A stretch of DNA of 52,994 nt from a virus, in the IMG/VR virus record IMGVR_UViG_3300028831_000554, positions 1-52,994 of that record; one strand, written 5' to 3'. The notes beneath the pieces were generated by a model. The model was not told the DNA's origin. It was given only the letters and a program-made list of their open reading frames with translations, and did no database searches. How positions within the stretch are numbered: the stretch's first letter is position 1; each line of letters opens with the position of its first letter. The position numbers were made by a program, and so were the translations under genes. Of the stretch, positions 1 through 7,419 are shown one piece after another.

Positions 1-159
1 AACATGTACGCCGAGTACGAGCGCACCACCGGGTTCGAGCGGGCCTTCTGGGCGCAGGTCGAGAAGAAGCTGCGCCGCACCAAGAAGACACTGGAGGAGA
101 GCTTCACCGAAGAACAGATCATGAGCTTCCGCAAGCATGTCCCGCTGCCGACCGACTAA
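1..159 (+). CDS. 3' end of a truncated gene, unknown
   Basis: The first frame is open from the window edge to a TAA at 157-159 and encodes the last 52 residues of a protein whose start lies outside. The visible part is charged and probably helical (VEKKLRRTKKTLEESF), ending in PLPTD. I do not recognise the family. It is read in the same direction as the next gene but separated from it by about 840 non-coding bases, so it is probably the end of another transcription unit. Confidence 0.6.
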   Translation, partial: NMYAEYERTTGFERAFWAQVEKKLRRTKKTLEESFTEEQIMSFRKHVPLPTD

Positions 160-998
160 CCATATCGATCCAAGGCAGTGTCCTTCCCCCATGAACGCCA
201 GGCTGTCCCTGGCTCATGACGCATCAGGTCGGTTCACCTCGCCTCATTCCGAGTCGCTCCGACCTCCCGAGCCTTTCCGACAGCCCGCCCCAGCCCGTCT
301 CCGCGCACTTACCCCGTCGCCTCTCCTCGTCTCTTCGTCCGACTACCCACGCCTCTACAGCTCGTGTCAAGACGTCGCACCACTGCCCCGATCCGACAAG
401 TCGGCCCGCGTCTGATCCTGTACGCCACTTCTCGTTCCCGACTTGCCGTCCCTGCTCAGATCAGCCCCTCGCCGTTTCTCTTCGCCTTCCGACAGCCCTG
501 CCCGCGGCTAAATCAACCCCTCACACTTCAGCCCACATCCGACGCGTCATCCCGTCCCACCTCATCGTCCCGCCCCGTCTCGTCGGTTCGCTCCCGACCA
601 CCCGGCCCATCTCAGTCGCCTGTCGTCCCAGCCCATCTCTGTCCCGACGCCCCTCGCCGCCCCAGCCTCCGCCCTGGTCCGCGCTTGTCTCGTCGCCTCA
701 TCTCTCTCCCGACTCGCCATCTCACCCTCCTGGCCACCTTCACGTCGGCTCAGGCCAATTCCGACTGTCCTTCTCCGCGCCCTTCTCCTCGTTCCCCGAC
801 CGACCACCCGTCTCTCTTCACTACCGGTCTCGTCGCCCCAGTTTCCGACCACCCACTTCTCGACGCCTCGCGCCGCTTCTCCTCTGCTCCTCGCCATCTC
901 CGACTGACCATCTCGTATCCAGCCTGCCCCGGATCCCGCCTGACTCGTCTAATCACTGCTCTACTGCTCAGCCCTTTCCCGACAATCCAAGGAGTCCC
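160..998 (+). other. 840-base pyrimidine-rich stretch with phased (T/C)CCGAC motifs
   Basis: No credible gene is seen here. The plus strand is overwhelmingly C and T and poor in G and A. The motif TCCGAC or CCCGAC recurs about 15 times at roughly 50-bp intervals (near 258, 275, 337, 391, 437, 488, 538, 593, 642, 708, 760, 798, 845, 900 and 977). Several frames stay open only because stop codons need purines; the translations are Ser/Pro/Arg-rich and do not look like protein. The start of the next gene, with its own ribosome-binding site, lies at the right edge. A C-rich, G-poor transcript would fit a Rho-loading region, but a packaging or replication role is equally possible. Confidence 0.6.
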
Positions 999-1751
999 AT
1001 GCCCACGTCCGTTTTCGCCGACCAGTACTTCAACGCCTACGACCACTTCAACGCCGAAGTGCGCTTCATCGACATCGCCGGGGCCACACCCACCGACCAG
1101 CGGGCCATCGAGGGATGGATCCGCAAGAACATGCGGGACGAGAAGGCCGAGGACGAGATCGCCCGCCACATCATGGAAGCCATGGAGGAGCGGGGCGTCA
1201 CCCTCCCCGAGGCCGAGAGCCTCGTTATCGCCCAGTCAAAGCTGATCGGCTTCCGCCGCCACGGCCCCGAGACCTGCCCGCAGTGCAAGCGAGGCATCGA
1301 CTGCGCCGACGCTGGCTGGAAGGGGCTCTTCTTCGAGGGCCGCTGCGTGAAGTCGGCCATCAAGGAGTACGCCAACCACACTTGGCCGAAGCGGACCTGG
1401 GGCCCAACCCGCAAGGGGACGATGTCGTTCTGGGCCGAGCACGTCCACGTCGTCGAGGACCGCCTCCCGTTCCACCGGGAGGAACCCGACGAGGTGGAGC
1501 AGTCCTTCGTCCACGTCTGGCGGGGCCACGGCTTCAAGTACGAGGAGATCCTCTACGACGCCACGCTGGCCTTCACCGTGGCTGTGACCAAGGAGGGGAT
1601 GAACCTCATCTCCGACGAGGACTGGGCCACGCTGTGGACCCGGGGCCAGAAGCTCGGGATGGGGGCCAGCCGCTCGCAGGGCCGCGGTGAGTTCTACGTC
1701 ACCAAATGGGAACGGGCCGACACACCCAAACCCAAGCGCCCGAAGAAGTAG
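999..1751 (+). CDS. Hypothetical protein with a CxxC...C motif, 250 aa
   Basis: I chose the ATG at 999 because AAGGAG lies at 988-993 and because coding character begins there; the open frame extends upstream to 216 only through the pyrimidine-rich stretch. The protein has an N-terminal helical acidic part, a Cys cluster around residues 97-106 (CPQCKRGIDC) and a C-terminal mixed domain rich in Trp and His, ending in a basic Lys/Pro tail. It may bind zinc or nucleic acid, but I do not recognise the family. A hairpin follows directly downstream, suggesting a single-gene unit. Confidence 0.75.
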   Translation: MPTSVFADQYFNAYDHFNAEVRFIDIAGATPTDQRAIEGWIRKNMRDEKAEDEIARHIMEAMEERGVTLPEAESLVIAQSKLIGFRRHGPETCPQCKRGIDCADAGWKGLFFEGRCVKSAIKEYANHTWPKRTWGPTRKGTMSFWAEHVHVVEDRLPFHREEPDEVEQSFVHVWRGHGFKYEEILYDATLAFTVAVTKEGMNLISDEDWATLWTRGQKLGMGASRSQGRGEFYVTKWERADTPKPKRPKK

Positions 1752-1757
1752 CGACAT

Positions 1758-1784
1758 GGGGCGGTTCCTCCCGGGGGCCGCCCC
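1758..1784 (+). terminator. GC-rich hairpin after the 999-1751 gene
   Basis: GGGGCGG at 1758-1764 pairs with CCGCCCC at 1778-1784 around a 13-base loop, seven bases after the stop codon. There is no T-run, so it is either a weak intrinsic terminator or an mRNA 3' end stabiliser. Confidence 0.45.
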
Positions 1785-2159
1785 TCTGACTGGAAGTACG
1801 CTTTCCCCATGGCGCTCACCGAGCCCGCCCGGCTGAGGCGATGCACCGCCTCGCCGTGCCGAACCGGGACAACCCTATCTCGCAGCTTCCAGCGAAAGCA
1901 GTGAATCCTCTTGCCAGAACTTCCTCTATCTGTCACCATGTCTACTCAGTGGCAGGTGATCTGTAGGTTCTCTTCATTTTGGACAATCTCAACAGCGATG
2001 CCACTGATCCGCAGTCGGCCTGACTTGACAGGGCTTGACTCGGCAAGGCATGGCAGGGCAAGGCTTTCGGCCGAACTTGGGCTCGGCTGGACACGGTAGG
2101 TAGGGAAGAGGCGGTCCGACCTAAGCGGGCCGCCTCTTCGCGTGGGCCATACTGGGGAC
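1785..2159. other. Intergenic stretch, no confident gene
   Basis: Two minus-strand frames look partly protein-like (1694-1939 and the end of 1946-2239, with residues ISGIAVEIVQNEENLQITCH), but the second has no usable start close by and both overlap real plus-strand genes. They may be relics of a decayed minus-strand gene. The stretch also has clustered short repeats of TTGAC and GGCAAGG around 2020-2065, and a hairpin at 2105-2139. Confidence 0.4.
2105..2139. terminator. 10-bp perfect hairpin upstream of the 2160 gene
   Basis: GAAGAGGCGG at 2105-2114 and CCGCCTCTTC at 2130-2139 form a perfect 10-bp stem with a 15-base loop. It lies about 20 bases before the next start codon, so it could be a terminator for leftover transcription or a 5' regulatory hairpin. 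Confidence 0.5.
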
Positions 2160-2879
2160 ATGGCGACGGCGGCCGACGACGACCAATCCGACGCGCCCGG
2201 AGCGTCCGGGACCCCGCCGGAATCCACCGAGATCCGCACCGTCCACCGCTTCCTCGACCAGTTCTACGAGGCAGCCCCCCTCGACCACCGGGTCGACGCC
2301 GCCGCCTTCTACCGGGCCCTCTCCGCCTGGGCCGACGAGCGCACCCTCCCCGTCCCGGGCAAGAACACGACCTACGCCGCCGTCCGCAACCGTGGCATCC
2401 CCGTCGAGCGGGGCGCCCAGAACGTGCTGCGGATCCACGGCCTGCGCCCCCGCCCTTTCGCCCAGCACGACCTGGCCCGCCTCGAGGGTCACCACCACCA
2501 CCTCCAACTCACCCGATCCGCCGACCGGGAGCAGAGAACCATGACCCACGACCTGGCCGCCCAAGCTCGCTCCCTGGCCGACGAGGCCCTCGCCCAGCTG
2601 CTCCCGGCCAGCTTCGAGGCCCTACGTGCCGGGCTCATCGACCCCGATGTCAGGGTGCGCCTCCAGGCCAGTGAGGCGGTGCTGTCCCGCTGTGTCCCGA
2701 AGGTCAAGGTCAAAGAGACCGACCCCAACGTGATCGATGTCCCCAAGGCCCAGGCCAGGCCGAGTTTCGCCGAGGTGGAGGCCATCGTGGTGTCGATGCA
2801 GGTCGGCAACCAGGAGCGGCAGAGCGCATTGCGAGAATCAGGAGAGCGCCGCACAGGGGAAGGCGCCGAGCCCGAATAA
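2160..2879 (+). CDS. Putative DNA-binding protein, candidate small terminase subunit
   Basis: This 239-aa protein starts at ATG 2160 with GGGG six bases upstream; an in-frame GTG at 2142 is the alternative. Residues about 25-95 (FLDQFYEAAPLDHRVDAAAF onward) resemble the winged-helix domain that follows phage D5-type primases (FYRAL..WAD pattern). Residues about 125-180 are a helical stretch (LADEALAQLLPASFEALRAG) followed by a charged tail. The HTH-plus-helical design fits a small terminase, and no other candidate is seen in this window, but the large terminase lies 19 kb away. I infer DNA binding; the terminase assignment is a guess. Confidence 0.6.
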   Translation: MATAADDDQSDAPGASGTPPESTEIRTVHRFLDQFYEAAPLDHRVDAAAFYRALSAWADERTLPVPGKNTTYAAVRNRGIPVERGAQNVLRIHGLRPRPFAQHDLARLEGHHHHLQLTRSADREQRTMTHDLAAQARSLADEALAQLLPASFEALRAGLIDPDVRVRLQASEAVLSRCVPKVKVKETDPNVIDVPKAQARPSFAEVEAIVVSMQVGNQERQSALRESGERRTGEGAEPE

Positions 2880-3215
2880 AGCTCATTAAGGGCGATTTTC
2901 GGGTGACTTTTCAGGAACGAAGTTGAACGAATCCCATTTTCCAAAAACGAAATCCAAATTGTCCAATTCGATACTTCGTTTTCAGAATTTACATTGTCAC
3001 AATCCCTACTAAGGAGCCCGCCCGCCCCCCAAAAGCCGCAAAAGCCGCAATCCGGGCAAGCCACCCGAAGTGGACATACCGGCACGTACGGTGTGGGAGA
3101 TGACGACCCGCTCGAGCGGGCCCGAAACGGACACCGGCCCGTCCCCGCCTCCGGCGGATCCGACCGATGAGCTTTGCGGGAGGTGGACGAGCCGTAGCGT
3201 CGAATCTCCGGACCC
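2880..3215. other. AT-rich patch with AACGAA repeats, possible origin or control region
   Basis: No gene is seen. From 2880 to about 3005 the base composition drops sharply to AT-rich. AACGAA occurs three times directly (two copies near 2920-2936, one near 2945) and once inverted as TTCGTT near 2977. From 3030 the sequence returns to high G+C with a direct repeat of AAAAGCCGC. An AT-rich segment beside short iterated sites is the usual picture of a replication origin or a repressor-controlled promoter; nothing here decides between them. Confidence 0.4.
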
Positions 3216-3731
3216 ATGGACGAAGAGGAGTACACGCCATCGGTCTGGTCTCTGCTCATGGCCGCCAGACGGGCCAGAGACGAGGTTTTGGACGCCATCC
3301 GCGATCATCCCGATCTTTGCGTCTACTGCGGGGACTACGCGACGTCGCGGGACCATCTCATTCCCCGCTACAGCTCCGGAGAGATCTGGCGGGGAGTGGT
3401 ACCTGTGGTCCCCTCCTGTGTGGCCTGCAATAGCTCGCTCTGCGACGCGCTGGTCATCCCAGTCCATGAACGGGCGTGGCACGTCGCACGCTCGCTCAGA
3501 GCCCGTCATGGACGGCTCCTGCGGCAACGCCCGTGGACGGACGATGAGCTAGCAGACCTGGGCCGCGGGCTCCGTAACAGTGTGCGAGCCCATGAGGCAC
3601 AGAGACGGCTCCTGATGGCCCGTCTGGCTGTCCTGGAATTGGGTGGGCTCACGTATGCCTCCGGAATGACGGGCGCGGTGGAACGGGCGCAGGGAAGCCT
3701 CTGGGGCCATGCTGAGCGAGTGGACCGATAG
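3216..3731 (+). CDS. HNH endonuclease, 171 aa
   Basis: The HNH nuclease core is visible: a zinc pair C35-x2-C38, the catalytic DH at 46-47 (SRDHLIPRY), and a second zinc pair C68-x2-C71 followed by N72 (CVACNSS). The C-terminal half is helical and Arg-rich, probably DNA-binding. HNH proteins of this kind are free-standing homing nucleases or packaging accessory nucleases; the location alone does not settle which. The gene ends just before a strong terminator. Confidence 0.8.
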   Translation: MDEEEYTPSVWSLLMAARRARDEVLDAIRDHPDLCVYCGDYATSRDHLIPRYSSGEIWRGVVPVVPSCVACNSSLCDALVIPVHERAWHVARSLRARHGRLLRQRPWTDDELADLGRGLRNSVRAHEAQRRLLMARLAVLELGGLTYASGMTGAVERAQGSLWGHAERVDR

Positions 3732-3744
3732 CCCGGGAAAACGG

Positions 3745-3775
3745 AAAGGACCCCGCCGTGTTGGCGGGGTCCTTT
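3745..3775. terminator. Bidirectional intrinsic terminator
   Basis: AAAGGACCCCGCC at 3745-3757 and GGCGGGGTCCTTT at 3763-3775 form a perfect 13-bp stem with a 5-base loop. The A- and T-tracts at the ends serve both directions. It sits between the convergent HNH gene (plus) and the minus operon ending at 3803. Confidence 0.85.
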
Positions 3776-3802
3776 GCGTCTGCCCAAGGGGACGCGGTGG
3801 GG

Positions 3803-4078
3803 TCAGTCGGGGGCTTCGGGCATGATCATGTCCAGATACCGGGCGTGCGCTTCGGCATCGGCCTGCGGCCAACGCGGCGCTTCCTCCGCGGCCAGACGCC
3901 GCGCAATCTCGTTCGTGAGACGGACGCGGGCCAGCGCCCGCAGAGTGTGCGGCCCGTAGCGCCGGTCAAGGGCCGAGAGGTGACGGATCTCGGCCCGTAT
4001 CTCGTCCACCGAGAACAGGTCAGGATCGGTCTGGGGGGTCGGCTCGCCGTGACGGGCGCGCCCGGGAACGTAGGTCAT
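3803..4078 (-). CDS. Hypothetical protein, 91 aa
   Basis: This is the last gene of the five-gene minus operon. Its ATG overlaps the stop of the HNH gene (ATGA at 4075-4078). The protein is Arg/Ala-rich and mostly helical (DEIRAEIRHLSALDRRY), without recognisable motifs. Translational coupling and position before a strong terminator support it as a real gene; its function is unknown. Confidence 0.65.
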   Translation of the reverse strand: MTYVPGRARHGEPTPQTDPDLFSVDEIRAEIRHLSALDRRYGPHTLRALARVRLTNEIARRLAAEEAPRWPQADAEAHARYLDMIMPEAPD

Positions 4079-4536
4079 CGTTGGTCCTTCCAGGTAACGC
4101 CGCGGATGGCGCGTCGGATGTTCGCCTCATGCACGCCGTATCGCTCGGCGAGTTCTCGGGTACCGATTCCCTGCCACCCTTTCGGTGGACGGCCGGTCTT
4201 TCCCCATGTGGGGAGCGACCTGATTTCGGCAACCTGCTCTGCTGTCAGTTTCGCTCTCGGGTTGTGCTCACCCTTGAGCGCTTTCCCTGCGTTGTTCTGT
4301 CGCCCCTTCGCGGCACAGTCCGCGGCGTTGTCCTTTGGTGTGCCGATGAATAGGTGATCGAGACGGTAGCAATCCCGTACGTCACAGGTATGGCAGACTT
4401 CCATACCCGGGGGGACAGCGCCGTTGTAGCGCTCCCAGACGTGAACGTGAACGCCTTTGCGAGCCCCTTCCCACCACGCGTACACGTAGCCCGAGTTATT
4501 GGGCCTGAGCCGAGTCTCGCGCCAGCAGGCACTCAT
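4075..4536 (-). CDS. HNH homing endonuclease with C-terminal HTH, 153 aa
   Basis: The start is the ATG at 4536, overlapping the previous stop (ATGA). The N-terminal half carries the HNH_3-type pattern: VHVHVWERYNGAVPPGMEV then CHTCDVRDCYRLDHLFIGTP and DNAADCAAKGRQ. The C-terminal part (about 100-150) has an HTH-like segment (GTRELAERYGVHEANIRRAI), typical of the DNA-recognition domain of this family. The coupling into an operon suggests an established insertion between two host genes. Base composition is slightly lower in G+C than its neighbours, as expected for a mobile gene. Confidence 0.85.
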   Translation of the reverse strand: MSACWRETRLRPNNSGYVYAWWEGARKGVHVHVWERYNGAVPPGMEVCHTCDVRDCYRLDHLFIGTPKDNAADCAAKGRQNNAGKALKGEHNPRAKLTAEQVAEIRSLPTWGKTGRPPKGWQGIGTRELAERYGVHEANIRRAIRGVTWKDQR

Positions 4537-5405
4537 GGCACGCGCACGAAACCGCTGGCAACAGCATCTGCCAGTTGCACGCTGATCGCCCCTGCGCCTT
4601 TGCGCGTGACGCGCTTGTAAGACAAGCCAACGATAGCGTCTGTCGGCTCTAGGAATCGGCAATCGCTACGGTCCCCATCGACGACCGGCCGACCCATGTA
4701 CGTTTCCGGCAACTGACCAACCCGGCAGGCAAAGACCACCACCGGTCGGCGCATGGTGGCAATGGCCCGATCGGGCGTGCGCTCATCGACCGAGAAGGAG
4801 AGGTCATACCCGAGTGACTCGCACAGGTCCAAGTCCCGATGACCGCGCCCTTTGGTGTAGTCGTAGACCCGTACCCCGCCGTCCGTCGCACGCTTGATGA
4901 GCCACGGCACGATCAACTCCCAACGGATGTCCGAGAACACGTTCAACCTGAGCGCGACGAGCCAGCCCTCAGGCCTCTTCCCGGCCGCCATGCGAACGAG
5001 CGCGTCGACCTCTGCCACCAGCAGACGGAAGAACACCAGCGGCTCTTCGGCCAGCAGCGCCGTTTTCCAACCCCGGGCGCGGTTGGGCATGTCGGAGAGC
5101 CCACCCTGCCCGGCCCCTTCCAGACAGGTCAGCGCACACTTACCCGACCAGCGGCAGGTGTTCCACTGCTCCGACAGGGTGTGGGGGAGGAGGGACAGGC
5201 CAACGGTGTAGACCTTGTCCCCGTTGGACAACTCCAGTTTGTGATTCCCGCCCAGCAGCGGACGCGCCTGCCGCTCGAACCCGTAGCGCACTCGGTAGTC
5301 GAGCCGGACGGTACGGGCGTGCTTGAGAGGGACGGCCATGACTGCTTCTTCGGTGATCCCCGCTCGCTCAAGGAGGCGGGAGAGGTCCTTCGCGGTTGCG
5401 CTCAT
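4533..5405 (-). CDS. Phage gp88-like protein, 290 aa
   Basis: The protein has a cysteine cluster (NTCRWSGKCALTCLEGAG, about residues 82-99) and a downstream LRLNVFSDIRWE segment, both in the order known from the gp88 family of actinobacteriophages, a family of unknown biochemical role. No transmembrane or signal sequence is seen. It is the third gene of the minus operon, overlapping both neighbours by four bases (ATGA). The HNH gene follows immediately, so the operon has probably been invaded there. The family assignment is from motif memory, not a search. Confidence 0.6.
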   Translation of the reverse strand: MSATAKDLSRLLERAGITEEAVMAVPLKHARTVRLDYRVRYGFERQARPLLGGNHKLELSNGDKVYTVGLSLLPHTLSEQWNTCRWSGKCALTCLEGAGQGGLSDMPNRARGWKTALLAEEPLVFFRLLVAEVDALVRMAAGKRPEGWLVALRLNVFSDIRWELIVPWLIKRATDGGVRVYDYTKGRGHRDLDLCESLGYDLSFSVDERTPDRAIATMRRPVVVFACRVGQLPETYMGRPVVDGDRSDCRFLEPTDAIVGLSYKRVTRKGAGAISVQLADAVASGFVRVP

Positions 5406-5617
5406 GACGCCACTTCCTGCACCGTTGCGAAGTACAACCCGGAAGCGAACCGATCAGCTTGGTACTGGGCCCGGTAGCGGTCATCCCCGTAGTCGATAGT
5501 GACGGACAGCCAACGGGAAGGGGCGGTTTCGATTTCGGCGAGGATCGTACCGATGCCGTACCAGTAGGCGTCGAAGGTGCGTCGATCAGGAACGGCGACA
5601 CTCAGTAGGTAGTGCAC
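5402..5617 (-). CDS. Hypothetical protein, 71 aa
   Basis: I chose GTG 5617, two bases after the upstream stop; the longer frame upstream is an Arg-rich shadow of the previous gene. The protein reads as a compact alpha/beta fold (VHYLLSVAVPDRRTFDAYWY...). Its length matches the neighbouring upstream gene (also 71 aa), and both begin with a beta-strand-like stretch, so the two could be distant relatives. Function unknown. Confidence 0.65.
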   Translation of the reverse strand: MHYLLSVAVPDRRTFDAYWYGIGTILAEIETAPSRWLSVTIDYGDDRYRAQYQADRFASGLYFATVQEVAS

Positions 5618-5619
5618 GG

Positions 5620-5835
5620 CTATGCCTCCTCGTCGTCGGAGGCGTCCTCGTCCCAGGAGTCGCGGGCCATTTCGATCTCTGCATCGGCGAACCATTCGGC
5701 CCCGTCCTCGACGCGGGTCACGCGGTACCCGGCAATGGTGGCATTGGCCAGCACCCATCCGACCATCTGGCGAAGAGCGTCGAGGTCGTGCTCAGCCGAG
5801 AAGCGCATAGAGAGGGTCACGTCGTAATCCATCAT
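5620..5835 (-). CDS. Hypothetical acidic protein, 71 aa
   Basis: First gene of the minus operon. ATG 5835 (or 5832) is preceded by AAAGG at a good distance; an ATG at 5868 is possible but lacks a site. The protein has a ferredoxin-like strand-helix-strand look (YDVTLSMRFSAEHDLDALRQ) and a very acidic C-terminus (WDEDASDDEEA). Function unknown. Confidence 0.65.
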   Translation of the reverse strand: MMDYDVTLSMRFSAEHDLDALRQMVGWVLANATIAGYRVTRVEDGAEWFADAEIEMARDSWDEDASDDEEA

Positions 5836-5874
5836 GGTCGGTTGCCTTTCGTGGTCACCAGTTGTCATGGTGCG

Positions 5875-5903
5875 ATCTTCCTCTACACCAACCCCCTTGT
5901 CAA
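5875..5903 (-). promoter_or_regulatory. Promoter of the minus operon 5835-3803
   Basis: On the minus strand TTGACA (5903-5898) is separated by exactly 17 bases from GAAGAT (5880-5875). The -35 box is perfect and the -10 box is weak but acceptable for a high-G+C host. It points at the first gene of the operon. Confidence 0.6.
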
Positions 5904-6135
5904 GCCCCCCATGTAGAAGATAGGCACCCTGTGCCCCGTTCTGTCAGCTGGAATCCCTTCTGTCCGTTTCCTCCGACCGGCGCGCGTGGGTTTCCCGACA
6001 CACGTCGGGGAGAGAGCGGGGCGGGGACGGGCGCAGAGACCCCTCATCCCAGACACCAAAATTCGGACCCTCGAACACACGTTCGAGGGCCCTCATCCCG
6101 GACACAAAAATTCAGACATCCGAACAGACGTTCGC
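5904..6135. promoter_or_regulatory. Intergenic control region with two LexA-like palindromes in a 49-bp direct repeat
   Basis: Two imperfect 49-bp direct repeats start at 6041 and 6090. Each contains CGAAC-N4-GTTCG: TCGAACACACGTTCGA at 6071-6086 (inside a 9-bp palindrome, 6068-6089) and CGAACAGACGTTCG at 6121-6134. The first matches exactly the mycobacterial SOS box TCGAAC-N4-GTTCGA. A third dyad with the same spacer, CCCGAC-ACAC-GTCGGG, lies at 5994-6009. Read from the minus strand the palindromes can also form hairpins followed by short T-runs, so terminators are the alternative. Confidence 0.6.
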
Positions 6136-6297
6136 CTACGTCACATCACCGTCGGAGTGTCGTCGCAGCCAACGCCACAAGCGACGGCTCGGCATGTTGT
6201 CAACGTGGTTCAGGTCAATGATGAGCGCCGGATCTGCGACCAGCGGAACCGGGGGCGGGTCTGCGACTGATTCGGCGGGGCGTACGGGTTCAGCCAC
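6136..6297 (-). CDS. Small hypothetical protein, 53 aa
   Basis: GTG 6297 is preceded by GGAGGG five bases upstream, a strong ribosome-binding site. The product is Pro-rich at the N-terminus (ADPPPVPLVADPALIIDL) and basic with Trp at the C-terminus (LWRWLRRHSDGDVT). It may bind nucleic acid or membranes, but no family is recognised. It ends one base before the second LexA-like palindrome. Confidence 0.55.
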   Translation of the reverse strand: MAEPVRPAESVADPPPVPLVADPALIIDLNHVDNMPSRRLWRWLRRHSDGDVT

Positions 6298-6342
6298 GGT
6301 CGCCCTCCGATATCGCGGCAGGGCCGTCGATTAATAGCGGGG

Positions 6343-6564
6343 TCAACGGTGTTCCACGGCGTTCCACATCAAGAGCCGGTCCTGCATCGGACGGGACAAC
6401 TCCTCCAGTCCAACCTCAACATCGTCAGCGACGTGAGCCATCAACCAGTCACGCACCTGCTCGGCCTTCTCCTTCTGCCGAAAGGGTCCGAAGGCTTCTG
6501 AGGCACCGGTCCCTACTACCATCACGATCCACTTGTAGCGTCCACCCTTGGGTCCGTTATCCAT
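6343..6564 (-). CDS. Small hypothetical protein, 73 aa
   Basis: The product has an N-terminal strand (YKWIVMVVGTGASEAFGPF) and a helix (KEKAEQVRDWLMAHVADDV), a strand-helix arrangement reminiscent of small SPOR-like or DUF folds of phages, but without a diagnostic motif. The ribosome-binding site is weak (GATGAG). It is read in the same direction as the long fibre operon upstream. Confidence 0.6.
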   Translation of the reverse strand: MDNGPKGGRYKWIVMVVGTGASEAFGPFRQKEKAEQVRDWLMAHVADDVEVGLEELSRPMQDRLLMWNAVEHR

Positions 6565-6639
6565 GGTCTGATCGTCTCATCGTCACCAAATTTGCCTGAC
6601 ACATGGACGCAGCAGTATCGGCGGAGTATTCGCTCCTGC

Positions 6640-7131
6640 TCATGGCTGGCAGGGGGTGGAGCGGGGGGCCTGCCAGGTGAAGCCGGTGGAGTCACGGCAG
6701 GTCCGCAGGAAGGAGGCCCGGTGGTCGATGGCCTGGGTGGCGCCGAAGAGCAGGCCGACGAGGATGATCATGCCCAGGGCCCAGGTGGCCAGGGCGACGG
6801 TGATGGCGGCGAGCCAGGAGGGGGTGCCACGGAGGAGGGTGATGAAGGCCTCGGGCTCGCTGAAGTACAGGGTGTTGATCTGGATGTTGTCGGGGGAGAA
6901 CCGCTGGCCGAGGATGCCCGGCTCGCCCCGGGGGCGCCAGCCGAGGTGCTGGTAGGTGAAGCGGTTGCGGTAGGGGGTGGAGGTCCAGGCCACGAGGAGG
7001 GAGTTGGGGGTGCGGCTCCGGTTCCAGGTCCCCATGACCGACCGGGCCAGGCGGTGGGCGCACAAGAGGGTCCAGGCGAGGATGAGGAGGAGGCCGACCA
7101 GGGCCACGGCGAGGTGGGCGGCGGTGCGCAT
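6640..7131 (-). CDS. Membrane protein with two TM segments, 163 aa
   Basis: The N-terminus has a hydrophobic helix (residues 5-25, AVALVGLLLILAWTLLCAHR) and a second one lies near 108-132 (WLAAITVALATWALGMIILV). About 80 residues between them would form one loop. The ATG overlaps the stop of the HTH gene by one base. It is the distal end of the fibre/glycosylation operon; holin, anchor or superinfection roles are possible but unsupported. Confidence 0.7.
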   Translation of the reverse strand: MRTAAHLAVALVGLLLILAWTLLCAHRLARSVMGTWNRSRTPNSLLVAWTSTPYRNRFTYQHLGWRPRGEPGILGQRFSPDNIQINTLYFSEPEAFITLLRGTPSWLAAITVALATWALGMIILVGLLFGATQAIDHRASFLRTCRDSTGFTWQAPRSTPCQP

Positions 7132-7388
7132 CAGTGCTGGCGGAGGATGTTGTTGACCGCCTGGCCGGAGATGCCCAGGAGGCGGCCGACATCGGCCTGG
7201 GACAGACCGGCGTCGAGGGCGACGCGGATGGCGTCGGCCCGCATCTCGGCCAGGTCCGAGAGCCGGTCCCGGGTCACGTCGATCTGCTCGGCCAGCTTCT
7301 TGGCCTGGTTGATGGCGGCCGCTGCCTTGGGGGTGACCGCCACGGTCTTGGCGGCGATGGTCTTGGCGGGGATGGTGATGTTGTCCAT
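7131..7388 (-). CDS. Small HTH DNA-binding protein, 85 aa
   Basis: I start at ATG 7388 (MDNITIPAKT). The long frame upstream is a shadow. Residues about 58-82 form a clear helix-turn-helix (LSQADVGRLLGISGQAVNNI), with a helical region before it. The fold resembles sigma-region-4-like or resolvase-type HTH domains. It lies inside the late minus operon, so it may regulate that operon or its neighbours. Confidence 0.75.
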   Translation of the reverse strand: MDNITIPAKTIAAKTVAVTPKAAAAINQAKKLAEQIDVTRDRLSDLAEMRADAIRVALDAGLSQADVGRLLGISGQAVNNILRQH

Positions 7389-7419
7389 GCCCGCAGGATG
7401 GACTCCCCGGACCGCTTTG

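Noticed and set aside
216-998. N-terminal extension of the 999-1751 gene, and overlapping frames at 137-415 and 364-1245
   Set aside because: These frames stay open only because the stretch is nearly free of purines; translations are Ser/Pro/Arg-rich and unstructured, and a ribosome-binding site precedes ATG 999.
1694-1939. Minus-strand ORF of 81 aa between the first genes
   Set aside because: Partly protein-like, but it overlaps the real plus gene, has no ribosome-binding site and no recognised motif. Kept only as a remark.
5883-6080. Minus-strand ORF of 65 aa in the control region
   Set aside because: It covers the promoter and the LexA-like palindromes, is Arg/Pro-rich and lacks a site. 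Likely spurious.
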